This document shows positions 11,101-22,889 of a stretch of DNA of 64,000 bases, in pieces (position 1 is the first letter of the stretch; each line of letters begins with the position of its first letter). The stretch covers positions 8,757,501 to 8,821,500 of the forward strand of contig CANTUQ010000112.1 in NCBI GenBank assembly GCA_947683425.1. The letters run 5' to 3'. The position numbers and the translations under genes were made by a program. This DNA comes from Excoecaria cochinchinensis. Its lineage: Eukaryota > Streptophyta > Magnoliopsida > Malpighiales > Euphorbiaceae. The notes below the pieces were generated by a model, which saw only the letters and a list, made by a program, of their open reading frames with translations, had not been told where the DNA came from and did not search any database.

Positions 11101-12000
11101 CCCCAAGGCAGCCGTAATAGACGTAGAGGAAGGGGTCATGGTGGATGGCCTCGTGAGAGAGAATCCTCTGAAATAGTGGACCGTCCTGTGCCGACGACTG
11201 GTAGAGCTTATGCTATGAAGGCCCGAGAGGAACAGAATGCCCCAAAAGTGATTATCGGTAAGTTCTCTTTGCTTGACTTTGAAGTTTATGTTTTGATTGA
11301 CCCGGGTTCCACTCATTCTTATGTATGCTCTGGTAAGATATGGGATAGTTTGGGAAATGAGGAGAAGTTGGGGTATGAGATTTGTGTATCTAGCCCGTTG
11401 GGACAAAGTGTTATGGTAGATCGGGTGTGTCGAGCGTGTCCTTTAAAGATTCAGGGTATAGAGTTTGCTGTGGATTTGATCTGTTTGTCGTTCCATGAGT
11501 TTGATATCATCCTAGGTATGGATTGGTTAGATAAGCACCGGGCAGTAGTGGACTGCCATAGAAAGGTGATGGTACTGAATAGTAGGGATCATTCGCCTGT
11601 GATTGTGAAGGGTATTGGGAGCAGCTCTTTACATAATGTGTTTTCGGCAATGAAAGCGAGAAGGTTCATTAGAAAGGGATGTGAAGCATTTTTGGCATTG
11701 GTGTTAGATTCTCGGAGAGGACAAGTGAAAATTCAGGACATTCCTGTGGTTAGAGATTTTGTAGATGTTTTTTCGGAAGAATTACCTGGATTACCTCCTG
11801 AAAGAGAGGTTGAACTGTCAGTAGAGATTGTGCCAGGGACAGCTCCAGTTTCTAAGGCTCCTTACCGGATGGCTCCGGTGGAATTAAAAGAGTTGAAAAG
11901 TCAGTTGCAGGAATTGTTGGATAAAGGGTTTATTCGGCCTAGTGTATCACCATGGGGTGCTCCAGTGTTGTTTGTCAAGAAAAAAGATGGAACGTTATGA
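11101..12000 (+). pseudogene. Tekay-type protease and start of reverse transcriptase
   Basis: Open frame from the knuckles through the protease to early RT. The protease active site is LIDPGSTHSY (Asp near 11299); the family usually has D-[ST]-G here, so the Pro is unusual. After a spacer, DVFSEELPGLPPEREVE marks the RT entrance, then APYRMAPVELKELK and WGAPVLFVKKKDGTL, typical of chromovirus pol. The frame ends at TGA (11998-12000), where relatives have Arg, consistent with CGA to TGA. Confidence 0.92.
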
Positions 12001-13130
12001 ATGTGTATTGATTATAGACAGTTTAATAAGGTGACTGTAAAGAATAAGTATCCCCTACCGAGAATTGAGGATCTCTTTGATCAGTTGCGAGGAGCTGGTG
12101 TGTTCTCCAAGATAGACTTGAGATCGGGTTATTATCATTGAGGGTAAAAGAGGCAGATGTAGCGAAGACGGCTTTTCGGACGCGTTATGGTCATTATGAA
12201 TTTCTAGTGATGCCTTTTGGATTGACCAACGCGCCTGCAGCCTTTATGGATTTGATGAACAGAGTTTTTTGACCGTATTTGGACAAGTTTGTTGTGGTGT
12301 TCATCGATGATATTCTAGTATACTCAAGAGATAGAAAGGAACATGAGGAGCATCTTCGGTTAGTATTGCAGATGCTAAGAGATCATCAGCTTTATGCCAA
12401 ACTTAGCAAATGTGAGTTTTGGTTAAAGGAGGTAGCTTTTCTTGGACACGTAGTCTCAGAAGATGGTATACGAGTGGATCCAAGTAAGATTGAAGCAATT
12501 GTTAATTGGATACCTCCGAAGAATGTACCAGAGGTTAGAAGTTTTCTGGGTTTGGCAGGTTATTATCGACGTTTTGTTAAGGGATTTTCAGTGTTAGCCT
12601 CTCCTTTGACTAGGCTACTTCGGAAGGAAGTTAAGTTTGTGTGGTTTGAAAAGTGTCAAGCCAATTTTGATCAGTTGAAAGAGATGTTAGTTAAAGCTCT
12701 TGTGCTTACACAGCCGGTTTCGGGTAAGGAATTTATCATGTACAGTGATGCTTCCGGGATTGGTTTGGGTTGTGTTTTGATGCAAGAGGGTAGAGTTGTG
12801 GCCTATGCATCGAGACAGTTGAAGCCTCATGAGCAAAACTACCCGACTCATGACTTGGAATTAGCAGCAGTAGTATTTGCGCTTAAGGTGTGGCTGCATT
12901 ACTTGTATGGAGAAATATACCGGATTTTTACCGACCACAAGAGTCTCAAGTATTTGTTGACACAAAAAGAGCTGAATTTAAGACAACGAAGATGGTTAGA
13001 GCTGTTTAAAGACTATGATTGCATCATCGACTACCATCCAGGCAAGGCTAATGTGGTGGCAGATGCCCTCAGTAGGAAATCTATGTCTGCATTGCTCCTT
13101 AGTCGAGGTAGATGGAGGTTTGATTCTGAA
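12001..13130 (+). pseudogene. Tekay-type reverse transcriptase and RNase H
   Basis: Continues RT after the stop at 11998: CIDYRQFNK, KYPLPRIEDLFDQLRGA, KIDLRSGYY. A frame change falls near 12138 and another TGA near 12270. The active site FIDDILVYS is at 12297-12323, followed by ECEFW-like and HVVSEDGI motifs. RNase H shows YSDASGIGLGCVL, YASRQLKPHEQNYPTHDLEL, FTDHKSLKYL and DYHPGKANVVADALSRK up to about 13083. The catalytic Asp/Glu positions look preserved. The long frame from 12279 to 13406 is unbroken. Confidence 0.92.
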
Positions 13131-14277
13131 GGTGCTTTAGTTGCTCAGCTTAAAGCTAAGCCAAGTCTGAGGCAAGAGATTGTGAAAGCACAGTCAGATG
13201 ATCATGTGCTACAGCGGGTATGTCAAGCAGTGAAAGATGGTAAGCAGTCCGAGTACCGGGTTGATAGTGATGGAGTGCTTAGGCATGGAGACCGTTTGTG
13301 TGTACCCGATGTGGGCGAGTTAAGGAAAAAGCTATTGCAAGAGGCTCACTCATCGGTTTTCACCATGCATCCGAGAGGTGACAAGATGTACAAGGATCTG
13401 AAATAGTTTTATTGGTGGCCAGGCATGAAAAGAAGTATAACGGAGTTTGTTTCAAAGTGTCTTACGTGTCAGCAAGTGAAAATGGAGCATCAAGTGCCAT
13501 CGGGATTACTTCATCCTTTACCCATTCCTCAGTGGAACTGGGATGATATCACGATGGATTTTGTGTCTGGTTTGCCCATGACACAGCGTAAGCATGATTC
13601 GGTGTGGGTTATAGTGGATCGGTTATCCAAGTCAGCGCACTTTTTGCCAGTTCGGTTGGACTACTCCATGGACAAGTTGGCGGAGCTTTATGTGAATGAA
13701 ATAGTTAGACTTCATGGGATTCCGCTATCCATTGTATCTGATCGAGATCCCCGTTTTACGTCCAAGTTTTGGAAGGAACTCCAGGCAGCTTTAGGGACTC
13801 GGTTAAACTTCAGTACTGCATTCCACCCACAGACCGATGGGCAGTCAGAAAGAGTTATCCAGGTGTTAGAAGATATGCTTCAAAGTTGTGCTTTAGAGTT
13901 CTCGGGAAACTGGGATCGATATGTATCTTTGATGGAGTTTGCTTATAATAATAGTTACCAGGTGAGTATTGGTATGGCTCCTTACGAGGTATTGTATGGG
14001 CGGAAGTGTAGGACACCAGTTTGCTGGACTGAATTGTCAGGAAAGACTTTGATAGGTCCGGATATAGTGAGAGATACTAAAGAGAAGGTAAGGATTGTTC
14101 GGCAGAATCTAAAAGCAGCTAAAGATAGACAGCGCTCTTATGCTAATCTGAAACGCAGAGATATCCAGTATGAAGTGGGTGATAAGGTTTTCTTGAAAGT
14201 GTCACTGGCAGGTGTGGAAGATTTTGGTATGCACGGTCAAGGCGTACCGCATCGGGATGGCCATCACAACTAGGGAT
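13131..14277 (+). pseudogene. Tekay-type integrase, chromodomain lost
   Basis: Inserts element cDNA. The N-terminal zinc region is broken by a TAG at 13404 between the His half (EAHSS...HPRG) and the Cys half (CLTCQQVK). The core has all three catalytic acids: Asp in ITMDFVSG (13557), Asp in VSDRDPRF (13740) and Glu in QSERVIQ (13848). The end is abnormal: after YEVGDKVFLKVS the frame drifts and stops at 14271-14273, so the expected C-terminal chromodomain is missing. The following DNA is LTR sequence, so an internal deletion has joined integrase to the 3' LTR. Confidence 0.92.
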
Positions 14278-14605
14278 CGGAGTTTTATAGTATATGCTTT
14301 CCTGTCTTTTGTATAAGATGTAATATTTTGTGTGCCCTTTGAAACAGTATTCTTTGGGCCATTGTATATATGAAATCTTTTGTAATATGTACAGACTTAG
14401 TTGATGAATATATAACAGAAAAAATGAATTTTTCTTGTTCAGTACCGTTGTGCTTCTCTTTTATAAGGTTTATGTTATCTCTGTTTTATCTGTTTACTTG
14501 CTGTGACCGAATGTTTTGGTATGTGTAATGTGACACTCCTATCTATCGGGACTCTTCTCCCTCTACCGGGGTAGAAGTCTCCAGCGTATAGGTTGGGGTG
14601 TGACA
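14278..14605 (+). repeat. 3' end fragment of a chromovirus LTR
   Basis: AT-rich DNA with 'tgtaatattttg' and 'tgtaatatgtac' blocks like those near the ends of the other Tekay LTRs, then a GC-richer stretch ending GGGGTGTGACA at 14605. This is the ending pattern of the family. Only the terminal part of the LTR is present. Where it starts cannot be fixed by eye. Confidence 0.6.
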
Positions 14606-15240
14606 AGTCGATTAGAGGCACTTTTCAAACTTATAAAGGTTGCTCTCATGGGTGTTGAAAAGGGTAATGAAGGAAGGGAAGTTACAGCCTTTAACTCCCA
14701 AACTAGCTATGAGTCAAGGGCGGCGAGGGAATAAAAATGATGAATACTGTACATACCATCAGCACACTAAACTTATGATAGATAATTGCAAGACACTGAA
14801 ACATGCAATCTATGATCTAATTGATTCTAAACAAATCACTGATCCAGAATAGAGGAACAATAAGAAATCCGGTTACAATAATGTGCCCCCACCTATTTTT
14901 ATAATCAGGTCAAGTCTGCCCGAATGGTTCATTCTAAAACACTTATTTAGTGATGAAAACATTGCTATCACGTGCCTTAAGAAGGCAAGTGAAAAAGGGA
15001 TTACTGTGGCAATGATTGATTATTTGTCTACTAGTGAGAGTGGAGATGAAGATGAGGATGAGGATGAAGAACCTACTGACTTATGGGGTTTAGAAGATGA
15101 GGGGAAAGAAATCAAAGCTGTGACCCGAAGCGAAAGGGCAATTTCAAAAGTGGAAAAGCTGCAAAATCCAATGGCGATACATGTGGAGAAGGAGCTAGAG
15201 GAGGACCAAGTGATGAAACGGCTGAAAAAGACTCCGGCCT
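14606..15240 (+). pseudogene. Tat-lineage gag C-terminus and gag-protease linker
   Basis: SWVLKRVMKEGKLQPLTPK (from 14640) matches SWVLERLMKEGKLQPLPPR at the right end of the window, inside the gag of the 58675 element. It is followed by a zinc-knuckle-like segment (YCTYHQHTKLMIDNCKTLK). A TAG at about 14850 and a frame change separate it from 14883-15242, which has an acidic run (DEDEDEDEE, near 15050) and ends at a TAG that probably replaces CAG. The N-terminal two thirds of gag, the PBS and the 5' LTR are missing; the truncation is at the Tekay LTR end. Confidence 0.85.
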
Positions 15241-15842
15241 AGATATCCATTTAGGATTTATTGAGGCAATCCCCGTTGCATAGGCAGAAGTTAGTAGAGG
15301 CCATATGCGAGTCCACTATTGCGACTACCATTTCCCCAACAGAGCCATTAGATATTGTAAAAGGAAGTGTTAGAGAAAAATTAATTGATTCAAATGCTAA
15401 TTTGCTAGTATAAGGCCGCAATCATAATCGTCCTTTGTATATAAGGGCACATATCATTGAAAAGAATATAGCCTATGTTATGGTAGATGATGGTTCTTCC
15501 ATAAATGTGTGCCCTCTGGTAGTAATACCAGCCTTCAGAGTGGATGAGGATATGTTAAGCAAATCATATCTTACAATCACTGCCTACGACAACTCTCGAA
15601 GGCAAGCATTAGGGACCTTCAGAGCGATAATAAAGATCGAACCGATAGAAATGGAGGTTAAATTTGTGGTCCTTCCTATTCCAGCCAACTTCTCAGCATT
15701 GTTGGGCAGACTATGGTTCCACAAGTTGGGAGGGGTGCCATTTACCTTGCATCAAATAATAAAGATTCCAAATGAGGGACAAGTAGTGATGATCAGAGCT
15801 GCTAGGGAAAATCAGGTGTCCATCCTAGAGATTGCAAAATAA
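15241..15842 (+). pseudogene. Tat-lineage aspartic protease
   Basis: Would cut the polyprotein. Active-site motif VMVDDGSSINVCPL with the catalytic Asp near 15489, followed by FRAIIKIEPIEMEVKFVVLP and ALLGRLWFHKLGGVPFTLHQ. In Tat proteases the last motif is usually LLGRPWIH, so GRLWFH is a small change. Two in-frame stops precede it (about 15250 and 15412). The domain itself is open from 15435 to 15842. Confidence 0.88.
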
Positions 15843-16741
15843 CCTTTTAGTGGTTTTCATATGGCTGTCACAAATGGAGAAGATGATATTATAGGGAGCT
15901 CTCAAGTGGTGATGTATTGAAGAAGATGTCTTTCCTTCTCGGAGCTAGTTTGGGTAAGAATACCCACGGATCACAAGTAGCTATCGCAACGAGCGGTCAG
16001 AGAGATCAAAGGGGCCTCGGGTATAAAGGCACAACAATGATGAGTAAAAAGATGGTTGGTGAGATCCCTCACATTATGGAGAGTTTTATGCCAGCCACCT
16101 CGGTATGTGCTTATGCTGGAGAAGCTGAATGCCAGTGGATAGACAGGAAGATCATACTAGGATTCGAGGTTTTGAACGATGTCTTTGATTTGGACATTGG
16201 ATTTATTAAGCTAGTAGAGGGCTTTTAGGGTCAGGAAATCATTACCCAAGGCATTGTTTGGGACTGAGATGCGCCTGAAGAGATCATCACTGATAGGCTG
16301 ATGGCTACTCAAGTGAAGGGTAAGGAGAAAGTAGAAGATGAAGCTACAGGGTTGAAGAAACAAGACCAGGTTTTAGGGGAGGTTGATGGAGAGCCTTCAA
16401 AAAGTCAAGATGCTACTCAACTGTCAGTTATAACATCCGCATCGGCAGAGAAAGAAGATAATAATCAATTAGATTTTCTTTTTGTTCCAGGACGCTTTAA
16501 TGATGTTTATGATGTTTCTGATTTCATTAATAAGATGAACAATTTTGCTTACTTGTGCGATGTTTCTAATGATTTCACTATGCATAATTATGATCATGAC
16601 TCATTCATATTTAACATTGTTTCAATTGATGCCACTCCATTTAATCTTGAAACTTTGGAAATCCCAAAGGAAATCTTGATAGTATCTAACACAACTCTTG
16701 AAAAGAGATTAACATTTGAGAGAATCTTAAAAAAAATATGA
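15843..16741 (+). pseudogene. Protease-RT linker of Tat pol
   Basis: Two open stretches. 15917-16228 begins MSFLLGASLGKN and contains EIPHIMESFMPA. 16301-16741 is acidic, with DVYDVSDFINKMNN and ends at a frame change. Tat polyproteins have a long, poorly conserved linker here. I recognise no enzymatic motif. The open lengths suggest it was coding until recently, but no function can be given. Confidence 0.7.
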
Positions 16742-18110
16742 AAAAGTCTTTTCCTGGACTTACGATGACATGCCAGGAATCGACTGTGAAATCGCCGAAC
16801 ATGCCATACCGACATATCTAGACCATAAATCAGTTAAGCAAAAACTCAGAAGGCTCCAACCAAAATAGGTGAAAAAGGTTAAGGAAGAGGTTCACAAACA
16901 GATTGAGGCCAAGTTTCTGATAGAAGTTCAATATCCGACTTGGTTGGCGAATGTTGTCCCAGTAGCCAAGAAGAACGAAAAATTACGTGTATGTGTAAAC
17001 TATCTGGATTTGAACAAGACTTGTTCAAAGATGATTTTCTAGTACCTCCATCGACGTCTTAGTGGACAATGCAGTTGCTTGTATAATGTCCAGCTTTGTG
17101 GATGGAAACGCCAAGTGCAATCAAATCCTCAATAAGATAGTTGATAGGATTAAGACAACATTCATTACTAAATGGGGTACATTTGCTTCTAGGGTGATGC
17201 CTTTTGGTTTGAAAAATGCGGGCGCAACCTATCAAAGGATGGCTACTAAGATCCTCGATGACTTGATTCATAAAGAGATGGAGGTATACATTGACGACAT
17301 GATGATCAAGTAGGCCACCAGAGAAGGTCATTTTGAGGTTTTAGAGAAATTCTTTTGGAGGAATGACAGATACAACCTGCGGCTGAACCTAAAGAAGTGC
17401 ATCTTTTGTGTTGCCTCGGGTAAGCTTTTAGGTCATGTGGTCAGTCAAAAAGGAATTGAGATCGACCCGGATAAAGTCAAGGCCATTAAGGAAATGCCGG
17501 TGCCTTAAAAAGAAAAGGATGTTAGAAGCTTCTTGGGAAAGTTGCAATATATTAGCAGATTTATCGCCAAGCTCACTTTAATTTGTAAGTCAATCTTTAA
17601 GCTGCTCAGGAAAGACCAACCTGTGATATGGAATGATGACTGCCAGAAAGCTTTTGAAACTATTAAGGAATATTTGTTAAACCCTCCAATTTTGAGACTG
17701 CCTCAGCTAGTCAAGCCTTTGATCCTATACCTAGCAATAGAAGATAGTTCAGTAGGTTCTATGATGGCTCAGGAGGATGAATTCGGAGTAGAATTTGTAG
17801 TTTATTATCTTAGTAAAAAGTTTCTTTCTTATGAGATCAAATATACCAAAATGGAAAAGATTTGCCTAGCGGTCATTTGGGCCTCTAAGAAATTAAGACA
17901 CTACTTCTATTCTTATAAGGTACAAGCTGTCGCACAGCAGAATCCTCTCAGAAACCTTCAAAAAGCACCTTTTTTACTAGGAAAGATGGGAAGATGGTTG
18001 ATACTGTTGCAAGAATTTGATATCGAATACGTCACTAGGAAGACCATTAAAAGCCAAGCTAGAGCAGAATTCCTAGAAAGCATCCTATCGAGGGGTATCG
18101 AATGGAATAT
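16742..18110 (+). pseudogene. Tat-lineage reverse transcriptase and first RNase H
   Basis: RT pieces in order: DDMPGIDCEIAEHAIPTY (about 16760), WLANVVPVAKKNEKLRVCVN (16950), MPFGLKNAGATYQRM (17200) and the active site VYIDDMMIK (17287-17298). YIDD replaces the YMDD of the minus-strand copy. The RNase H part runs 17533-18110: FLGKLQYISRF, VIWNDDCQKAF, YYLSKKFLSYEIKY, LLGKMGRWLILL. Stops at about 16866, 17040, 17312 and 17506 break the frame. It lies in opposite orientation to, and matches along its length, the pol at 7768-10711. Confidence 0.9.
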
Positions 18111-18530
18111 AACTTCCCAGACAAGGATATTGCGGCCATTGCAATATAGGGTTGGTAGTGCAATTTTCATGGAGCAGTTAATAACAAGGGGGCAAGAGTA
18201 GGGATTATTTTCATAACTCTGGATGGAGAAAAGCTTCCATTAGCCAAGAAGTTTAGGTATAGTACAACTAATAATGAAGCTGAGTATGAAACTTGCACTT
18301 TTGGATTGGAGGCGTTATTGGCCTTGGGGGCAAAGAATGTGGAAGCTTTCGGAGATTCATCACTGGTAATACATCAGGTTCAAGGAGAGTGGTATGCTAA
18401 GGAAGAGCGACTGATGCTGTACATAAAACACTTGAAGGTGTTGAGCAGTCAATTTGAAACATGTACATTTTGCTTTGTCCCTAGGGATGAAAACTAGTTG
18501 GCGGATGCCCTTGCCACTTTGGTATCCATG
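18111..18530 (+). pseudogene. Second (archaeal-type) RNase H of Tat pol
   Basis: GARVGIIFITLDGEKLPLAK, then NNEAEYETCTFGLEALLALG, GDSSLVIHQVQGEW (Asp near 18354) and FCFVPRDEN. The NNxAEYE and GDSxLV motifs are those of the archaeal-type RNase H that Tat elements have in addition to the usual one. One frame change falls near 18200 and a TAG near 18497 (where the minus copy has Gln). Confidence 0.85.
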
Positions 18531-19884
18531 TGGGTTAACCCCAAAAGGGTCGTAATGAGGTCGGTGTTGATCTCAAGTTCAAAAAAGCCCAGCTTCAAAT
18601 CCGAACAGATAATGGAAATTGAGGTTGTTGATGAGAAGCCATAGTTTTATGACATTAAGAGTTACTTAGAAAGGACAGTATTCCCGGAAGAGGCCATCGA
18701 GAAGGATCAAAGATTGATTCGTAAGCTTTCCACTCAGTTTATCCTCATAAATGGTGCACTATACAAAAGGCAAGCCTATGGCATTCAACTGAGATGTTTA
18801 GGTGAGAAAGAAGCCAAGAAAATCATAGAAGAAACTCATGCTGTGGTCTGTGGAGCTCACATGAATGGTCTAATGTTAGTAAAGAAGATTATGCGACAAG
18901 GGTTTTGTTGGCTCATAATGGATATGAACTGTTTAAAATATGTGAAGTAGTGTCAATTATGCCAATAATACGCGAACTTAAGGCATCTGCCAGTTTCAGA
19001 ATTGCTCAACTTAACATCACCTTGGCCATTTGCAGCTTGGGAAATAGATATTATGGGAGAGATACATCCTACAGCCTCCAATGGACATAGGTTCTTCATA
19101 ATTGCCATCGACTACTTCACCAAGTGGGTAAAGGATGAATCTTTCAAGAAGGTCGATACCCGGGATATGGCCAAGTTCATTGAAAAGAATTTGATATGTA
19201 GATGTGGTCTCCCCCACCAAATTATGTCTGACAATGGGGTACAGTTTATGGCTGAAACCAAGAAGTTACTCCAGAAGTATGGCATTGAGCACCACAAATC
19301 CTCTCCTTATCGCCCACAGGCCAATGGGGCGGTTGAAGCGGCTAATAAAAATGTTAAAAAGATCTTATCCAAAATGGTCAAGTACTGTAAGGATTGGGCA
19401 GAGAAGTTGCCTTTTGCACTTTGGGGCTATAGAACCACCATCAGAATCTCCACGGGAGCCACACCTTATTCTTTGGTATATGGGACGGAAGTAGTACTGC
19501 CAATTGAAATAGAACTCAGATCTTTAAGGGTAGTTATGGAAACTCAGATTCCAAAAGCTAATTGGGCATAACAACGATTGCTGCAGTTGAATATGTTAGA
19601 TGAGAATAGGTTGCGGGCTTATTCTCACAACCATATCTGTCAGAAAAGACTTACTCGGTCATTCGGGAGAAAAGTCAGAGGGCATTTGTTAAAAAAGGGA
19701 GATTTAGTCTCCAAACAAATGAGACCGGGTGTTCCAGACATACGTGGTTAATTTAGGCCAACATGGGAGGGTCCGTTTGTTCTTAAGAAATTGTTATCTA
19801 AGGGAGCAACGATTCTAACGAACAGTAATGGAAACAAGTTCAAAGAATTGGTCAATATCGAAAGACTTAAAAGGTTCCATGGCT
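18531..19884 (+). pseudogene. Tat-lineage integrase
   Basis: Zinc region at 18714-18950 (EETHAVVCGAHMNG; the Cys pair follows after a TAG at 18948). The catalytic core at 19002-19571 keeps the three acids: Asp in EIDIMGEI (about 19047), Asp in MSDNGVQF (19230) and Glu in GAVEAANK (19335). The C-terminal part ends KRFHG just before the stop at 19882-19886. Further stops at about 19569 and 19749. The 3' flank is interrupted at once by the solo LTR at 19887. Confidence 0.92.
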
Positions 19885-19886
19885 AA

Positions 19887-22084
19887 TGTAAGGACTCGTA
19901 CTATACCCTAGAAGAAATTGTGTGTTATTTGTATAGAGGGTACGAAAGCATTTGAATATGAATGGAATGAAAGAGAAAAATAAGTTCTCAAAGGAAAGAA
20001 TTTTTAAGAGGGACTTTAAGGAAATTAGCCAAGGGTTTAAAAGGAATTTACTTAGAGCTTGACAAGTGGCAATGTGAGAAGGTGACACCTAGCATTAGAC
20101 ATGCCATACATATAGAGAGAGTAAATGAGATTTAGTGGCCTTAAATTGGTTAGTTAGTCAGCTGTCTTCCCTTCTTCTTCCTCTTCGTTCCTTTGTTCCT
20201 CATTTTCTGCATTTTCATTTTTTGGTTCTTCTCCTTGTTCTTCTTTTTTTCCCGTTTGATTACCTTAAGTCTAGAGCTTAGATTGGTTTGGAGAGAGTTG
20301 TTAGAGTCTTGAGAAGGTAAGTGTGCTTAGGTTCGAAGAGTTTTTCTTCTTTTCTTCAATTCTGAATTAAGTGTATGTTTGGTTGATTTTTATGCAAGAA
20401 TCTATTGACAAGAAAATAGACAAGGGCAAGGGCAAGGGCAAGGTTTGAGCAAGAAGAGAAGTGGTCACGCTGCTTTTGAGGTTGGTATCGTGTGTGGTTT
20501 GTTAGATGCATGTTTTTGAACTGTTATTATACTTGATTGTTTGTTAAATGCATAACAAATGGTTAGGAATTTGAGAGCTTTGATATAGTTCAATAGCACT
20601 CTTAGTTGATAAATTGATTATGACTTGATATTGTTGAATAATTTGAAGTGGTTTTTGTGTGCTTGAGTTGTGATGGTTGTTGTGGTTTTTAGTTGGTTTA
20701 AAATGGGCATGCAAACAGTTGGGTTTCCACGCATAAATCTGGATTTTTGTTGAGTCACAAGGTGGTCAGACATTCCTAACCATCATGTGATCCCATTCTA
20801 TATGTGTTATTTTGCCTGTCCGACGGCTCTCACGGCGGTCAAAAATTCCTAACCGCCGTGTGATCGCACATGAATGTTTAGGTTAGCCTCTATAACAAGC
20901 GCGACCATCCTTGGGTTACACGGTGGTTAGGGTCTTCCTTACCACCGTGTGACAAATTACACGGTGGGTAGGAGTTTCCTGACCATCGTGTGAATGCATT
21001 CTGTTTGCATTTTTTAGGACGTTATGCGTGTTACACGATGGTCAGGTTTTCCTCACCACAGTGTGGAGAGTTTCACACGACGCGCAGCATTTTGTGACCT
21101 CTGTTTTTGAGATTTGAGTTGTGAAATAATCGCCTTTTGAATGCATGTAGAGTATTTGGTTTAGTGTATAAAATTTATTTGCATAAGCCTGAATAGTTAT
21201 AGTAGTGGATAAATAAGCATGCTTAAAAATGGGTTAGAGCGCAGCTGCTAGCGTGGCACCGTTTGTGCCTAGATGTTAAATGCCTTGTGTATTCAATATT
21301 TGAGTTAAGTCTCCATATGTTTTGATACTATTAATAAGTATCCAGAGTACCTGTATCCACCATTGATGTGAATTCAAGCTATTAGATGTTCTGTATTGTA
21401 TATGAGATGTAGTGGAGCCTACTCTATATTTATGCCTTTATATGAAGAGCAATAACATGTTAAATATACATGTATATGAATATATGTTAGAGGTAGTGAA
21501 ATGTTAGTACTTACCGTATGTGATGTCAGTATGAGCATGAGAAATTGTTAGAGCAAGAGGTTATATGCATAAGAGAATATATGTTATTTTAAGTTAATAT
21601 GTGATAAGCATGACTATTGATATGCAGTGTGTGTTTATTTTATGACTTTGATAGAAGTACTTTGTTCTTTTTATCCCCACTAAGCATTATCGCTTAGCAC
21701 AGGTATTTTCCCGTGTAGGTTACAGGTTCAGTTCAGAGTTTTGAGCATCTGTAGGCCACTAGAAGTTAGAGGTTGTGTAGAGTTCTTTTTGGGTATATGA
21801 TAGAGTTTCTTTGTAATAAGTAACATCCTGTTATGTGAAGAGAACTATAGTATATGAAGTGTAAATTTTTAATTGTAATTATGGCTATAATATGGATAAC
21901 ATATTTTGTAATAGATGATCAATGATATTTTATAATATGTATAGTTTTAAGATTTCTCTAATACAAGTATGTTTTTGTTTAATGACATTCTTTTCTTTCC
22001 ACAATAGTATTTATATGTATGTGTTTATATATTGCATGTGGGTAGCGACCCTGGTATCCTTCCAGGGAGTGTTGGGGCGTTATA
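19887..22084 (+). mobile_element. Solo LTR, chromovirus-like
   Basis: Starts TGTAAGGACTCGTACTATAC immediately after the integrase stop and ends GTTGGGGCGTTATA. It resembles the 3795 LTR at both ends ('ccctagaag' near the start, three-hairpin block 21645-21715). Both neighbouring stretches belong to the same Tat element, so it is an insertion. The target duplication is not clean: GCTAA on the left, CCTTAAG on the right. It carries a cluster of stem-forming repeats of ACGGTGG...CCACCGT type at 20750-21075. Confidence 0.82.
21645..21715 (+). other. Three-hairpin block in LTR
   Basis: ACTT(21645)...AAGT(21658); CTAAGC(21680)...GCTTAG(21697); CACAGG...CCCGTG (21698-21715), the last with one mismatch. 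It lies about 370 bp before the LTR end, as in the other copies. Confidence 0.65.
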
Positions 22085-22413
22085 CCTTAAGATTGAAAAA
22101 CAAAAAGAAGAGAATAGATGCCCCGCGGGTCGAAAACCAAAAAAAAAGGGGCGACCTTGCAAGAACTGGGCGCCTTGTCAAGGTGAAAATCGAAAAAAGG
22201 CACCCTGGGCAAAAATTATAGGCTTGAGAGAAAATATCCAATCAAAAAAACCCAAAAGGGCTGATTGATAATAGGAGTTTAATGCTTTTAAGATCCATTT
22301 TGAGATTAATTGCAATTTCACATTTTGATTTATGTTAAATAATTGTCATGTATGGTGAAATCATGCTGAAATGTACACAATTTTGCAAAAGATATAAAAA
22401 TAGAAACAATTCA
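22085..22413 (+). mobile_element. 3' flank of Tat integrase (plus-strand copy)
   Basis: Matches the region after integrase in the minus-strand Tat element (7560-7760 read backwards): 'agaagagaat', 'gccccg', 'aaaaggcaccctgggcaaaa'. Non-coding. It is interrupted at 22413 by the ATTCA-flanked solo LTR and resumes at 34260. Confidence 0.75.
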
Positions 22414-22810
22414 TGTAACACCCCCTACCCATACGTAGGCGTACCCATCCTTAAGGAGTGAGAAGCCGTATGAGCCGGGTGTGTCACCAAATAGATAAAG
22501 ATACAAAGCATACATTCATACATAATAACCATACATCATTACGGGGAAATTACAACCTTCATAAGCATCAGAATGATCAATCATTACAATAGCAAAATTC
22601 GTTACAATAATGTTCTGATCAAAAGCCAGAATAAAGTAATTACATATCCCAAAAGTATATAAATGCTGAAGCTTTATAAAATAATGGTATAAAGAGAGTT
22701 CCGATACAAAAGAATTAACATGCTATCAAAAATAAAGCCCTAACACTAATCCCTCTGTGTTGGCTTGACTGGCGACAACTCTCCCAAAAGAACACCATCC
22801 TCCGCACCTA

Positions 22811-22889
22811 CACGGATAAAACACCGTGCTAAGCGATAAACGCTTAGTAGGGAACACACAACAAAAGAGTGGATGGCCATTCACAATGG
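22811..22889 (-). other. Three-hairpin block in LTR (minus)
   Basis: Read on the minus strand: CCATT(22889)gtgAATGG(22877); CTAAGC...GCTTAG (22847-22829); CACGG...CCGTG (22828-22811). Same order and spacing as in the plus-strand LTRs. Confidence 0.7.

Noticed and set aside
10712..19884. Endogenous pararetrovirus instead of retrotransposon
   Set aside because: Integrase with a DDE triad follows RNase H, and LTRs, PBS and 5-bp target duplications are present; pararetroviruses have no integrase or LTRs.
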